Shown piece after piece: positions 1 through 7,788 of a stretch of DNA of 64,000 nucleotides (positions within the stretch are counted from its first letter, which is position 1; each line of letters opens with the position of its first letter). The position numbers were made by a program, and so were the translations under genes. The stretch is taken from positions 124,001 through 188,000 of the forward strand of contig NZ_CP049258.1 in the NCBI RefSeq assembly GCF_011046735.1, in the 5' to 3' direction. This DNA is from Nordella sp. HKS 07. Lineage in GTDB: Bacteria > Pseudomonadota > Alphaproteobacteria > Rhizobiales > Aestuariivirgaceae. The notes under the pieces are model-generated. The model saw nothing but the letters and a program-made list of their open reading frames with translations. It made no database searches and was not told the DNA's origin.

Positions 1-169
1 CGGCGAACGTGACGACAAGCAGGGCTTCGGCCTCGTCGTGGCGCTCGAAGTGAGCCTGCCGGGCATCGACAAGGCGAAGGCCGAGGACCTCGTCAAGAAG
101 GCCCATGTCGTGTGCCCCTACAGCCACGCCACCAAGGGCAATGTCCAGGTCACGACCACGGTCGTGTGA
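1..169 (+). CDS. ohr: Organic hydroperoxide resistance protein Ohr, C-terminal part
   Basis: The window opens inside this gene; 55 C-terminal codons remain, read from base 2 to the TGA at 167-169. The tail contains the VCPYSHAT motif, which in the Ohr/OsmC family carries the second (resolving) cysteine of the thiol peroxidase active site, followed by the usual KGNVQVTTTV C-terminus. Ohr reduces organic and fatty-acid hydroperoxides in the cytoplasm using lipoylated proteins. Because the start lies outside the window, neither its promoter nor a neighbouring OhrR regulator can be seen. Ohr is preferred over OsmC because of the CPYS context and the short tail after it. Confidence 0.85.
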   Translation, partial: GERDDKQGFGLVVALEVSLPGIDKAKAEDLVKKAHVVCPYSHATKGNVQVTTTVV

Positions 170-186
170 CCGGGCTCTCGCCCATA

Positions 187-342
187 CCTCCCCTTCTCCC
201 GCTTGCGGGAGAAGGTGGCCGAAGGCCGGATGAGGGTGTATCTCGCCGAGTGATCGGAATCTCATAGAGCACGATATCCCAGCCGACACCCTCACCCGCC
301 CTATTGGGCACCCTCTCCCGCAAGCAAGCGGGAGAGGGGGAA
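187..342. repeat. Paired palindromic intergenic repeat (CTTCTCCCGC family)
   Basis: Two inverted copies face each other. Bases 187-240 read cttctcccgcttgcgggagaag followed by ggccgaaggcc and gatgagggtgt. Bases 289-342 are roughly the reverse complement (accctcacccgccc ... gcgggagaggggg). Each copy has its own hairpin and the pair can form a larger one. Related copies occur at 3472-3501, 4432-4560 and 4852-4905. The first hairpin may also end ohr transcription, although no clear U-tract follows. Confidence 0.75.
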
Positions 343-459
343 AGCTAGAGAGCGAGGGGAGATCAAAAATCTCGTTTCCGATGTCGATCGGACTTCTGCC
401 CAAACGACTATGGTTCAGCGATCGAGCCGATCGCCACTGAAGCCCTCAGGAGACGAACC

Positions 460-807
460 ATGAAATACATGCTTTTGCTCTATCGTGACGAAAGCCGCTT
501 CAAGAAGACGGACACTGACATGTCCGCCCCTTACATCGCCTATACGCAGGCCTTGATGGGCGCCGGCGTGCTGGCCGGCGGCGACCGCCTGCAGCCGGTC
601 GAAACCGCTTCCACGGTGCGCCAGGTGAACGGCGAGACGTCGGTCCTCGACGGACCCTATGCCGACTCCAAGGAGCAATTGGGCGGCTTCTACATCATCG
701 ATGTGCCCGACCTCGATTCAGCCCTGAAATGGGCGGCGCGCTGTCCCGGGGCCACGCAAGGCAGCGTCGAGGTCCGTCCGCTGTGGTCGATGCCGCCCCC
801 CAAATGA
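460..807 (+). CDS. YCII-related DGPF-domain protein
   Basis: A 115-residue cytoplasmic protein. It has the family start MKYMLLLY and the hallmark DGPYADSKEQLGGFY at about residues 67-81, matching the DGPF/YCII-related family of about 110-120 residues. Its ATGA stop overlaps the start of the following sigma factor at 804-807, so the two are translationally coupled. DGPF proteins are the standard partners of ECF42 sigma factors; their biochemical role is not settled, and the fold is a ferredoxin-like dimer. The start at 460 follows a GGAG-type ribosome binding site. Another DGPF gene elsewhere could be a further target of the same sigma factor. Confidence 0.85.
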   Translation: MKYMLLLYRDESRFKKTDTDMSAPYIAYTQALMGAGVLAGGDRLQPVETASTVRQVNGETSVLDGPYADSKEQLGGFYIIDVPDLDSALKWAARCPGATQGSVEVRPLWSMPPPK

Positions 808-2042
808 GCGATGCGGCCAGCCTGTCGCCTGCCGCCGTCGAGCATGTCGCGCGGGCGAGCTACGGCAAGCTGGTCGCCTATCTCTCGGCCCGCACGCGTG
901 ATGTCGCCAAGGCCGAGGACGCTCTCGCGTTTTCCTTTCTCGAGGCGCTTAGCCGCTGGCCGAAAAGCGGCATTCCGGACAGCCCGGAAGCTTGGCTCCT
1001 CACCGTCGCAAGGCGGCAGCTGGTCGATCAGGCGCGGCGCGCCATGACAGCCGAGCGGGGCATCGATCATCTGACGCTGCTTTCGGAAGAGCTGCGCGAG
1101 GCGCCGCATGACATACCGGATGAACGGCTCAGCCTGATGTTCGCCTGCGCCCATCCGGCGATCGATGTCCGCATGCGCGCACCGCTCATCCTGCAGACCG
1201 TGCTGGGCTTCGATGCGGCAAATATCGCCCGGGCATTTCTGATCGCGCCCGCCACGATGAGCCAGCGCCTGGTGCGCGCCAAGGCCAAGATCAAGGATGC
1301 CGGCATTCCCTTCCGCATCCCCGCGCGCGATGAATTGCCCGAGCGCCTCGAGGCGGTGCTGGCCGCCGCCTACGCCACCTTCAGTGCCGGCTGGGCCGAT
1401 CCGATGGGCGCTGATGCTCAGAGGAAAGGCCTCGCCGATGAGGCCATCTGGCTCGCCCGCCTCATTGTCGAACTTTTGCCGGAGGAGCCCGAAGCACTGG
1501 GCCTCCTGGCGCTGCTGCTCCATATCGACGCGCGCCGCCTCGCCCGCCGTGACGATTTCGGACGCTTCATTCCGCTGATGGAGCAGGATCCGGCCCGCTG
1601 GCGCAGCGGCATGATCGAGGAGGCCGATGCCCTCCTCTCCAGGGCCAGCACATTCCGTTGCATCGGGCGTTATCAGCTCGAAGCGGCGATCCAGTCGGCC
1701 CATGCGATCAGGAGGCGCACCGGCCGCGCCGATTGGGCTGCGCTCGAGCGGCTTTATGACCGGCTTTACGAACTCACCCGCTCGCCCGTCGTGGCACTCA
1801 ATCGTGCTGTCATCATTGCGGAAACACGCGGCGCCCAGGAAGGCCTCGAAGTGCTCGATGCCTTGGCGCAGGACAAGCGCCTCGCCGACTACCAGCCTTA
1901 TTGGGCGGCGCGCGCCGATCTCCTGGCGCGCCTGTCCGACAAAGCGGCCGCCAATGACGCCTATTTGCGCGCCATCGGCCTCGAAGCCGATCCGGCGGTC
2001 AGGGATTTCCTGGAAGAGCGCCGCAAGCGTGTCATGGCTTGA
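804..2042 (+). CDS. ECF42-type RNA polymerase sigma factor with C-terminal TPR-like extension
   Basis: A 412-residue sigma factor, about twice the length of a minimal ECF protein. Sigma region 2 lies at about residues 10-80 (AEDALAFSFLEALSRWP, then PEAWLLTVARRQLVD) and region 4 at about 115-165 (AANIARAFLIAPATMSQRLVRAKAKI). Beyond them is a long helical extension of TPR character, with motifs such as ALNRAVIIAETRG and PYWAARADLLARL. This architecture and the adjacent DGPF gene are typical of group ECF42, which has no anti-sigma factor and is thought to be controlled through the extension. The ATG at 804 was chosen because it overlaps the DGPF stop; an upstream in-frame start at 729 would lie inside that gene. 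Confidence 0.88.
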   Translation: MSDAASLSPAAVEHVARASYGKLVAYLSARTRDVAKAEDALAFSFLEALSRWPKSGIPDSPEAWLLTVARRQLVDQARRAMTAERGIDHLTLLSEELREAPHDIPDERLSLMFACAHPAIDVRMRAPLILQTVLGFDAANIARAFLIAPATMSQRLVRAKAKIKDAGIPFRIPARDELPERLEAVLAAAYATFSAGWADPMGADAQRKGLADEAIWLARLIVELLPEEPEALGLLALLLHIDARRLARRDDFGRFIPLMEQDPARWRSGMIEEADALLSRASTFRCIGRYQLEAAIQSAHAIRRRTGRADWAALERLYDRLYELTRSPVVALNRAVIIAETRGAQEGLEVLDALAQDKRLADYQPYWAARADLLARLSDKAAANDAYLRAIGLEADPAVRDFLEERRKRVMA

Positions 2043-2106
2043 GCCACGGCCGGTTTTGTCCTAACCCTTGGTGCTTGATGATTTCGGACATAAACCTCTC
2101 AAAATC

Positions 2107-2227
2107 TCTCATGCTGAGGTGGCCGCGAAGCAGCCCTCGAAGCATCCATCAGGATAGAGCCAGAATGCTTCATGACACCCTTCGAGGCTACCCCGGCTCA
2201 AGGCCGGGGTCGCACCTCAGGGTGAGG
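2107..2227. repeat. Long imperfect palindrome (TCATGCTGAGGTG family)
   Basis: The left arm starts tctcatgctgaggtgg and includes ccctcgaagcatcc. The right arm carries cccttcgaggctaccccgg and ends cacctcagggtgagg. It fills most of the gap between the sigma factor and the hexulose-phosphate synthase. Elements of this kind are common between genes in Rhizobiales; no coding potential is seen. Confidence 0.65.
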
Positions 2228-2291
2228 GTGACGGGACGAATTGATCTCACGCTTTAACTCTTCAAAATAAGAATGGCCTTGGGGGAAACAC

Positions 2292-2951
2292 GTGCTCTTG
2301 CAGATCGCCTTCGACAAGCCCGAACATCTCTCCCTCCTGCCTTTGGTCAAGCCCTATGCCGATATCATCGAGATCGGCACGCCGCTTCTGAAGCGCTTCG
2401 GCGTTGCGGCCATCACCACCGCGCGCGAGCTCTGCCCCGATGTGCTGGTGCTCGCCGACACCAAGACCGTCGATGGCGGCCAGTTCGAGGCGGATATGGT
2501 GTTCGGCGCCGGCGCCGCCTTCATGACGGTGCTCTCCTGCGCCTCCACCGCGACCCATGAGACAGTCGGCCGGCGCGCGCAATTCTTCGGCGCGACGGTC
2601 ATCGTCGACACCATCACCGAATCCGGCAAAGCGGAGCTGCTGCCCAAGGGCGCATCCTTTCCGGAAAACTTCGGCTATGTCGCCGTCCATTCGCCGACCG
2701 ATGCCCGCCTCGCCGGCAACACATCGACCGCGCATATCGATGCGGTGCGGCAGGTGCACGACAAAGGCTTCCGCGTATCGCTCGCCGGCGGCATCGGCCC
2801 TGCGACGCTCGATGCGGTGATCGCCGTCAATCCTGAGATCGTCGTCGTCGGCAGCGCCATCACCGAGGCCGCCAATCCGAAAGAGGTGTTACAATGGATC
2901 CGCGACAGACTGCCCGATCCCGGCCGTGGCTGGCCGTGGGACAGGAAATAG
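2292..2951 (+). CDS. hxlA: 3-hexulose-6-phosphate synthase (OMP decarboxylase superfamily)
   Basis: A 219-residue TIM barrel of the HPS/KGPDC branch of the orotidine-phosphate decarboxylase superfamily. The diagnostic DxKxxD is seen as D56-T-K58-T-V-D61, and a C-terminal phosphate-binding segment reads SLAGGIGPATLDAV. HPS condenses formaldehyde with ribulose 5-phosphate to D-arabino-3-hexulose 6-phosphate, or runs backwards to make ribulose 5-phosphate. The next gene is the matching isomerase, which favours HPS over 3-keto-gulonate-6-phosphate decarboxylase. The GTG start at 2292 follows ggggga at 2281-2286. The last 58 bases overlap the isomerase start, an unusually long overlap. Confidence 0.82.
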   Translation: MLLQIAFDKPEHLSLLPLVKPYADIIEIGTPLLKRFGVAAITTARELCPDVLVLADTKTVDGGQFEADMVFGAGAAFMTVLSCASTATHETVGRRAQFFGATVIVDTITESGKAELLPKGASFPENFGYVAVHSPTDARLAGNTSTAHIDAVRQVHDKGFRVSLAGGIGPATLDAVIAVNPEIVVVGSAITEAANPKEVLQWIRDRLPDPGRGWPWDRK

Positions 2952-3442
2952 CGGAGCTCCTCGCCCGTATCGACGCCGGCGCCTTCACGAAGGTGGTTGG
3001 CGCCTTCGGCGATCCCGGGCAGCGCTGGTTCTTCTCAGGCCAAGGCCGTTCCGGGCTCGTCGCCCAGATGGCGGCGATGCGTTTCATGCATATTGGTCGC
3101 ACGGTGCATTTCGTCGGCGAAGTCTCCGCCCCATCGATCCGCAAAGGTGATGCGCTGCTCGTCATATCGGGCTCGGGCGAAACGCCGGTCAGCGTCGGCT
3201 TCGCCCGCATCGCGAAAGAGGAAGGTGCGAAGGTCGTGACGCTGACCCATAAACCCAAAGGCGCGCTTGCCGGCATCGCCGATATCGTGCTCGCCGTCCC
3301 GGTCGAGACGACCGAGCAGTTCGGCGGCAGCCTCTTCGAGCAATCCTGTCTCCTGCTGCTCGACGGCGTCATATTGAGCCTCGCGCGCGAAATGCCGGAC
3401 GCGCACAAGATCATGCTGCATCGCCACACCAACCTGCAGTGA
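2894..3442 (+). CDS. hxlB: 6-phospho-3-hexuloisomerase (SIS domain)
   Basis: A 182-residue single SIS-domain protein. The sugar-phosphate loop FFSGQGRSGLVAQM lies at about residues 45-60 and the second SIS motif LLVISGSGETPVSV at about 90-103. Near the C-terminus the family's EQSCLLLLDG segment is present. PHI interconverts 3-hexulose 6-phosphate and fructose 6-phosphate, pairing with the upstream synthase as the two halves of the ribulose monophosphate pathway. The ATG at 2894 lies inside the synthase gene; the first 15 or so residues are not conserved-looking, so a slightly later start is possible. The length is typical of PHI. Confidence 0.83.
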   Translation: MDPRQTARSRPWLAVGQEIAELLARIDAGAFTKVVGAFGDPGQRWFFSGQGRSGLVAQMAAMRFMHIGRTVHFVGEVSAPSIRKGDALLVISGSGETPVSVGFARIAKEEGAKVVTLTHKPKGALAGIADIVLAVPVETTEQFGGSLFEQSCLLLLDGVILSLAREMPDAHKIMLHRHTNLQ

Positions 3443-3471
3443 GGCAATGCTAATTCACTCGCCCACGAAAT

Positions 3472-3501
3472 TTCCCTTCTCCCGCAAGCGGGAGAAGGGA
3501 A
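3472..3501 (+). promoter_or_regulatory. Perfect hairpin containing the pfkB-like gene's ribosome binding site
   Basis: Bases 3472-3485 (ttcccttctcccgc) and 3488-3501 (gcgggagaagggaa) are exact reverse complements separated by only two bases. The ATG of the kinase begins at 3502, the very next base. The Shine-Dalgarno-like ggagaaggg (3491-3499) is therefore wholly within the right arm. The element is a short copy of the intergenic repeat seen at 187-342. Confidence 0.7.
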
Positions 3502-4416
3502 ATGATTGAAACGCCTGCCGTCCTCAGCATCGGCGACGGCATCATCGACGCGGTCGAGCTTTCGCCCGGCAATGTCGAGAATTTCCCAGGCGGGGCGGGG
3601 CTCAATCTCGCTGTCGGCCTCGCGCGGCTGGGGCTCGCTTCGCAATTGGTGACGCGCTTCGGCCTCGACCGCTACGGGTTCCTGATCGAGCGCTATCTGC
3701 GTGAGGAAGGGGTGCGCATCTTCAACGCGCCCAATGTCGATTTCACCGGTGTGGCCTTTTCACGCCGGCGCAATGGCGAGCCGACTTACGAATTCACGCC
3801 CGAAATGTATCGTCGCCGCATCGCCTTCACCGAAGACGTGATGATCGCGATCGAAAACGCCGCCTCGATTGCGGTCAATTCCTTCCCCTTCGACGATACG
3901 AGTCAGACCGATGCTCTGGTCGAAGCACTCTCTCCTGCAATAGGCCTGATCGTCGTCGATCCCAATCCGCGTCCACGCCTCATTCACGACATGGCCGCCT
4001 ATCGCGCCGGCGCCGAGCGTGCGATGGCCAAAGCCGCGCTCGTCAAGCTCAGCGACGAGGACGCGGGCTTGTTTTATGACGGCGATCGTGACGCCGCCAT
4101 CGGCCGCCTCTTCGGCCTCGGCGTCGAAGCGCTGCTGCTCACACATGGCAGTGAAGGCGCAAGCCTCCACACCCGTTCCGGCCTGTCGGTCTCGGTTCCG
4201 GTCGCCGCGCCGATGAAACCAATCGTCGACACGATGGGCGCCGGCGATGCGACGCTCGCCACGGTGATCGCCTTCATCCTGCGCCAGGGCATGCCTGGCA
4301 ATGCCGAAGACTGGCGTCTGTGCTTGACCGAAGCGATGCAGGTCGCCGCCGCGACCTGTGCTCATGCCGGCGGCGGCCTGGTCCTACCGGAAATGCGTCT
4401 GAAAGCCCAGGGTTGA
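3502..4416 (+). CDS. PfkB/ribokinase-family carbohydrate kinase
   Basis: A 304-residue kinase of the ribokinase fold. The N-terminal sugar-binding motif GGAGLNLAVGLARLG lies at about residues 31-45. The ATP-site anion hole GAGD is at residues 246-249 with D249 as the expected catalytic base. An NPRPR segment follows the central sheet. Substrate cannot be assigned; fructose, ribose or another pentose/hexose are possible. It sits 59 bases after the hexuloisomerase on the same strand, so it may feed sugar phosphates into that pathway. The start at 3502 abuts a perfect repeat-derived hairpin holding its ribosome binding site, which suggests damped translation. Confidence 0.85.
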   Translation: MIETPAVLSIGDGIIDAVELSPGNVENFPGGAGLNLAVGLARLGLASQLVTRFGLDRYGFLIERYLREEGVRIFNAPNVDFTGVAFSRRRNGEPTYEFTPEMYRRRIAFTEDVMIAIENAASIAVNSFPFDDTSQTDALVEALSPAIGLIVVDPNPRPRLIHDMAAYRAGAERAMAKAALVKLSDEDAGLFYDGDRDAAIGRLFGLGVEALLLTHGSEGASLHTRSGLSVSVPVAAPMKPIVDTMGAGDATLATVIAFILRQGMPGNAEDWRLCLTEAMQVAAATCAHAGGGLVLPEMRLKAQG

Positions 4417-4932
4417 GCGCTCTCTCATGCTTCCCTTCTCCCGCCTGCGGGGCGAGACGCGGTAGCGAAGCTGACAAAAAGGTCCAGTGGACCTTTTTGA
4501 GCGACGAGCGCCGGAGCGCAAGCGAAGGCCTTCAGTGGCCGAAGGCCGGATGAGGGTGTTCCTTAAGGCAATGATAACGCGCGTCATTGAGTCGAAATGC
4601 CTGACCCAGGCGCCCAGTCTGCGCCGCAACTAGACATCCGCGGAGTCCCGTTTGTGGTTGGGCCTGCGCGGGCAGCGCCTTCACGGTCATAAATTCACTC
4701 GACAGCATTCCCTAGATCACGATGAGTTTGGGTTGAATCAACCCAAACTCATAAACGTGATCGATTCTTATATGTTAGCGCGGGATTCTTGCGAAAAACC
4801 GGTATCCACTTTTTCGCATCCCGCGCTAGCCAAGCTGCCGCCCGATTGACCAACACCCTCATCCGCCCTTCGGGCACCTTCTCCCGCAAGGCAAACGGGC
4901 GAAGGGGAAAATCGGTCAGCCACGACCTCTGC
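4417..4932. repeat. 516-base gene-free stretch filled with nested palindromic repeats
   Basis: No gene is seen here. Bases 4432-4560 are a CTTCTCCCGC-family repeat interrupted by about 75 bases that include the perfect palindrome caaaaaggtcca-g-tggacctttttg at 4475-4499. A CTAG-bounded element lies at 4712-4829 and an inverted CTTCTCCCGC-family copy at 4852-4905. The palindrome at 4475-4499 ends in TTTTTG and could serve as a terminator for the kinase gene. Confidence 0.7.
4712..4829. repeat. CTAG-bounded palindromic element, copy 1
   Basis: Begins ctagatcacgatgag and ends ccgcgctag. It has a near-perfect cruciform core (atgagtttgggttg / caacccaaactcat) inside an outer gatcacg/cgtgatc pair, then a tail with gaaaaaccggtatccact. 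The same organisation recurs at 40896-41013 and, with a different core, at 19737-19853 and 58117-58230. Confidence 0.75.
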
Positions 4933-5769
4933 TCATGCCGGTGGCGGGCTGATGTTTCCCGACACGCCGCTCAAAGCGCGAAGGTCACCGCTTCTCCTCG
5001 CCAAAGGCGGACGGCGGAGTTCAACTGGGGATTGATGCAAGTCGGCGTCGAGAGCCGAGGCAAGATCGAAGAAGCGGCGCCGCACCTCCAGGGCATAGGG
5101 GTTCAGGCGCTCGATCGCATCGAATAGTTCGGGCGGGTCGTGGCGTACCATCTCGACAGCCTCGTAAAGCAGATCGAAGCTGCGCGTCGTGATCAGATCC
5201 GGCAACGGCTCCATTTTGACGAGCACCTTCGCGATGAGATGGGTCAACCCCTGCGAAAGGGCGGCGTCCCGATCATGTACATCAGGCGTCGTTGTGACCA
5301 CCTTGAGTCCGAGCGCGATCTGAAGGAAAGCGGCGACGCGCCTGTGACTGCGTCCCCTTACCGGGCAAAGCGCGATCTTGAGGCCTCGCACGCCGCTGCG
5401 GGCGCTTTGTGGTCCGAACAGCGGGTGCGTCGCAACAATGTCGACATAGGGCGGAAGCAGCTCTCGCATGAGACGCGCAGGCTCGACCTTCACCGATCCG
5501 ACGTCGAGAACCAACGCGCCGGGTCTGACATGGGGGGCGATGGCCCTTATCGTGTCCGCCATGCGCGCAACGGGAACAGCGATCACCACAATCTGACACC
5601 CGGCCGTCTCGGCCAGTCCCGCGCTCCCGGCAAAGGCTGGATCGAAAACATGGAGAGCGAAATGGGGCGAAAGGTGGCAGGCGGCCAGACGCCCGAAGGC
5701 GCCGAAGCCGATGAGGCCAAGCGAAAGTCGGCGATGAGGCCGATGTGACGCATCTTGGAGGGCAGGCAT
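4933..5769 (-). CDS. Prephenate/arogenate dehydrogenase-like protein
   Basis: A 278-residue NAD(P)-dependent dehydrogenase of the TyrA type. The Rossmann motif GLIGFGAFGRLAA lies at about residues 18-30, a VLDVGSVK segment near 90, and the substrate-region motif THPLFGPQSA near 114-123. Prephenate/arogenate dehydrogenases make the tyrosine precursor. No ACT or chorismate mutase domain is present, and no other aromatic biosynthesis gene is nearby. The C-terminus is short for TyrA, so a specialised arogenate-like dehydrogenase is also possible. The start at 5769 has ggag upstream. A repeat-filled region follows its 3-prime end. Confidence 0.72.
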   Translation of the reverse strand: MPALQDASHRPHRRLSLGLIGFGAFGRLAACHLSPHFALHVFDPAFAGSAGLAETAGCQIVVIAVPVARMADTIRAIAPHVRPGALVLDVGSVKVEPARLMRELLPPYVDIVATHPLFGPQSARSGVRGLKIALCPVRGRSHRRVAAFLQIALGLKVVTTTPDVHDRDAALSQGLTHLIAKVLVKMEPLPDLITTRSFDLLYEAVEMVRHDPPELFDAIERLNPYALEVRRRFFDLASALDADLHQSPVELRRPPLARRSGDLRALSGVSGNISPPPA

Positions 5770-5866
5770 TCGGAAAGCTCCGCTGGCAGGCTGCCGAGCC
5801 AGAGCTGTCTACCGGAACACAACCGCTGGCCAAGCAGCGGTTGAAGGACGACAAAGCACCCCGCCG

Positions 5867-5965
5867 CTAATGAAGCGGCGCGTAATACATTCCGGTGACG
5901 AAAAGGGTCCTGGTCATGATGTGCGGATAGCGAACCGTGCCGTCGGTGTCAATGACGTCTCTGGA
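5867..5965 (-). pseudogene. Possible C-terminal gene remnant
   Basis: On the minus strand about 33 codons read RDVIDTDGTVRYPHIM followed by TRTLFVTGMYYAPLH and a TAG stop at 5867-5869. This resembles a real protein C-terminus more than random sequence. The frame continues upstream only into yqeY in the wrong frame, so no start can belong to it. I do not recognise the family. A 9-bp inverted repeat (caaccgctg/cagcggttg) lies just beyond it at 5820-5843. Confidence 0.25.
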
Positions 5966-5976
5966 GCGCGTCGAGT

Positions 5977-6438
5977 TCAACTCCCCAAAAGCCCCTTGAT
6001 CACGCCGCCGGCCTTGCCGAAATCGATCTGGCCCGAATATTTGGCCTTGAGCGCGCCCATCACCTTGCCCATGTCCTTGATCGACGTGGCGCCTGTGTCC
6101 TTGATGACCTGGGCGATCGCCGCCTTCACTTCCTCGTCCGAAAGCTGCTTCGGCATGTAGTCCTGGATGATCGCGATCTCCTCGCGCTCCTGGGCGGCAA
6201 GCTCGTCGCGCCCGGCCTTTTCATAGATCTCCAGGCTCTCCTGGCGCTGTTTGACCATCTTGGCCATGACCTCGACGATCTGCGCGTCATTGACGCCGGC
6301 GTCGGGTCCGGCCGTGCGGTTCAGGATGTCGCGGTCCTTGATGGCGGAATTGACGAGGCGCAGCGTCGAGACGCGCCTTTTGTCGCCCGATTTCATCGCC
6401 TCTTTCAGGCTGTCATTGATCTGGTCGCGCAGGCCCAT
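5977..6438 (-). CDS. GatB/YqeY domain-containing protein
   Basis: A 153-residue protein matching the YqeY family over its full length. Motifs are STLRLVNSAIKDRDI near residue 25-38, EIAIIQDYMPKQLSDEEV near 93-110, and DMGKVMGALKAKYSGQ near 125-140. YqeY resembles the C-terminal tRNA-binding domain of GatB, but its role is not firmly established. The ATG at 6438 follows aaggat. The same frame continues upstream for hundreds of codons opposite carA; that extension is an antisense artefact. The gene is divergent from carA across 114 bases. Confidence 0.9.
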   Translation of the reverse strand: MGLRDQINDSLKEAMKSGDKRRVSTLRLVNSAIKDRDILNRTAGPDAGVNDAQIVEVMAKMVKQRQESLEIYEKAGRDELAAQEREEIAIIQDYMPKQLSDEEVKAAIAQVIKDTGATSIKDMGKVMGALKAKYSGQIDFGKAGGVIKGLLGS

Positions 6439-6552
6439 GGGAATATCCTTACCGGTGAAAGGGTTTGAGATACGCCGGGACAGCCGGCGGCGCAACCTTG
6501 ACGGCCCCGGCCCGGGCCAATAAGAGAACGCAAATTCAGGAGATGCGAGTCC

Positions 6553-7788
6553 ATGGCCAAGAAAGCCCCTGCCCGTCCGGTGAAACCGAGGGCGGCGAAG
6601 AAACCTGCGCGCCCGTCCTTCTCGGACTGGGAGACGCCGCGTATTACCGGGCTCCTGGTTCTGGCCGATGGCACCGTCATCGAGGGCCAGGGATTCGGCG
6701 CCGAGGGCGACGCCGTCGGTGAAGTCTGCTTCAACACGGCGATGACCGGCTACCAGGAGGTCCTGACCGATCCCTCCTATGCTGGCCAGATCGTCACCTT
6801 CACCTTCCCCCATATCGGCAATGTCGGCACCAATGAGGACGACATCGAGACGACCAACCTCGCCGCCACCTCGGGCGTGCGCGGCTGCGTCGTCAAGGCG
6901 TCCGTCACCGACCCCGCCAATTACCGCAGCCACCGCCATTTCAGCCAGTGGCTGAAGGCCCGGGGCATTGTTGGCCTGTCCGGTATCGACACCCGTGCCT
7001 TGACCAATCTCATCCGCGAGAAGGGCATGCCCAACGGCGTCATCGCCTACAACGCCAAGGGCAAGTTCGATCTGAAGAAACTCAAGGCCATGGCGGCCGA
7101 ATGGCCGGGCCTGGTCGGCATGGATCTCGCCAAGGACGTGTCGCTGACCCAGCGTTTGGACTGGGACGAGACGACCTGGGACTGGAAGGCGGGTTACCAG
7201 CATACCAATGGCGCCAGCCACAGGGTCGTCGCCGTCGATTACGGGCTCAAGCGCAATATCCTGCGCTGCCTCACGGCTGCCGGCTGCGAGGTGACCGTCG
7301 TGCCGGCCACCGCCCAGGCCGAGGATATCCTGGCCATGAATCCGGACGGCATCTTCCTGTCGAACGGCCCCGGCGATCCGGAAGCCACCGGCGAATATGC
7401 GGTCCCTGAGATCAAGAAGCTCGTCTCCTCCGGCAAGCCCGTCTTCGGCATCTGCCTTGGCCATCAGATGCTGGCGCTGGCGCTCGGCGCCAGGACGCGC
7501 AAGATGCATCAGGGCCATCACGGCGCCAATCATCCGGTCAAGGACTTCACCACCGGCAAGGTCGAGATCACCTCGATGAATCACGGCTTCACCGTGGATC
7601 GCGAGACGCTGCCCCAAGGCGTGGTCGAGACCCATGTCTCGCTTTTCGACGGCTCCAATTGCGGCATCGCCATCGAAGGCAAGCCGGTGTTCTCGGTGCA
7701 GTATCACCCGGAAGCCTCGCCCGGCCCTCAGGACAGCCACTATCTCTTCAAGCGCTTCGTCGAGCAGATGGACAAGGCGAAGGGCTGA
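6553..7788 (+). CDS. carA: Carbamoyl-phosphate synthase small (glutaminase) subunit
   Basis: A 411-residue class I glutamine amidotransferase subunit that releases ammonia from glutamine for carbamoyl phosphate synthesis, feeding arginine and pyrimidines. The catalytic cysteine is C301 in FGICLGHQM, with H385 and E387 in YHPEAS completing the triad. The N-terminal half carries the CarA-specific domain (CFNTAMTGYQEVLTDPSY). A basic, proline-rich extension of about 25 residues precedes the usual start. The partner subunit gene, carB, lies about 12 kb downstream on the same strand rather than next to it. The ATG at 6553 is preceded by a caggag ribosome binding site. Confidence 0.97.
   Translation: MAKKAPARPVKPRAAKKPARPSFSDWETPRITGLLVLADGTVIEGQGFGAEGDAVGEVCFNTAMTGYQEVLTDPSYAGQIVTFTFPHIGNVGTNEDDIETTNLAATSGVRGCVVKASVTDPANYRSHRHFSQWLKARGIVGLSGIDTRALTNLIREKGMPNGVIAYNAKGKFDLKKLKAMAAEWPGLVGMDLAKDVSLTQRLDWDETTWDWKAGYQHTNGASHRVVAVDYGLKRNILRCLTAAGCEVTVVPATAQAEDILAMNPDGIFLSNGPGDPEATGEYAVPEIKKLVSSGKPVFGICLGHQMLALALGARTRKMHQGHHGANHPVKDFTTGKVEITSMNHGFTVDRETLPQGVVETHVSLFDGSNCGIAIEGKPVFSVQYHPEASPGPQDSHYLFKRFVEQMDKAKG

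Noticed and set aside
2894-3442. KpsF/arabinose-5-phosphate isomerase as an alternative for the SIS protein
   Set aside because: It lacks the CBS pair typical of KpsF and sits overlapping HPS, so 6-phospho-3-hexuloisomerase is better.
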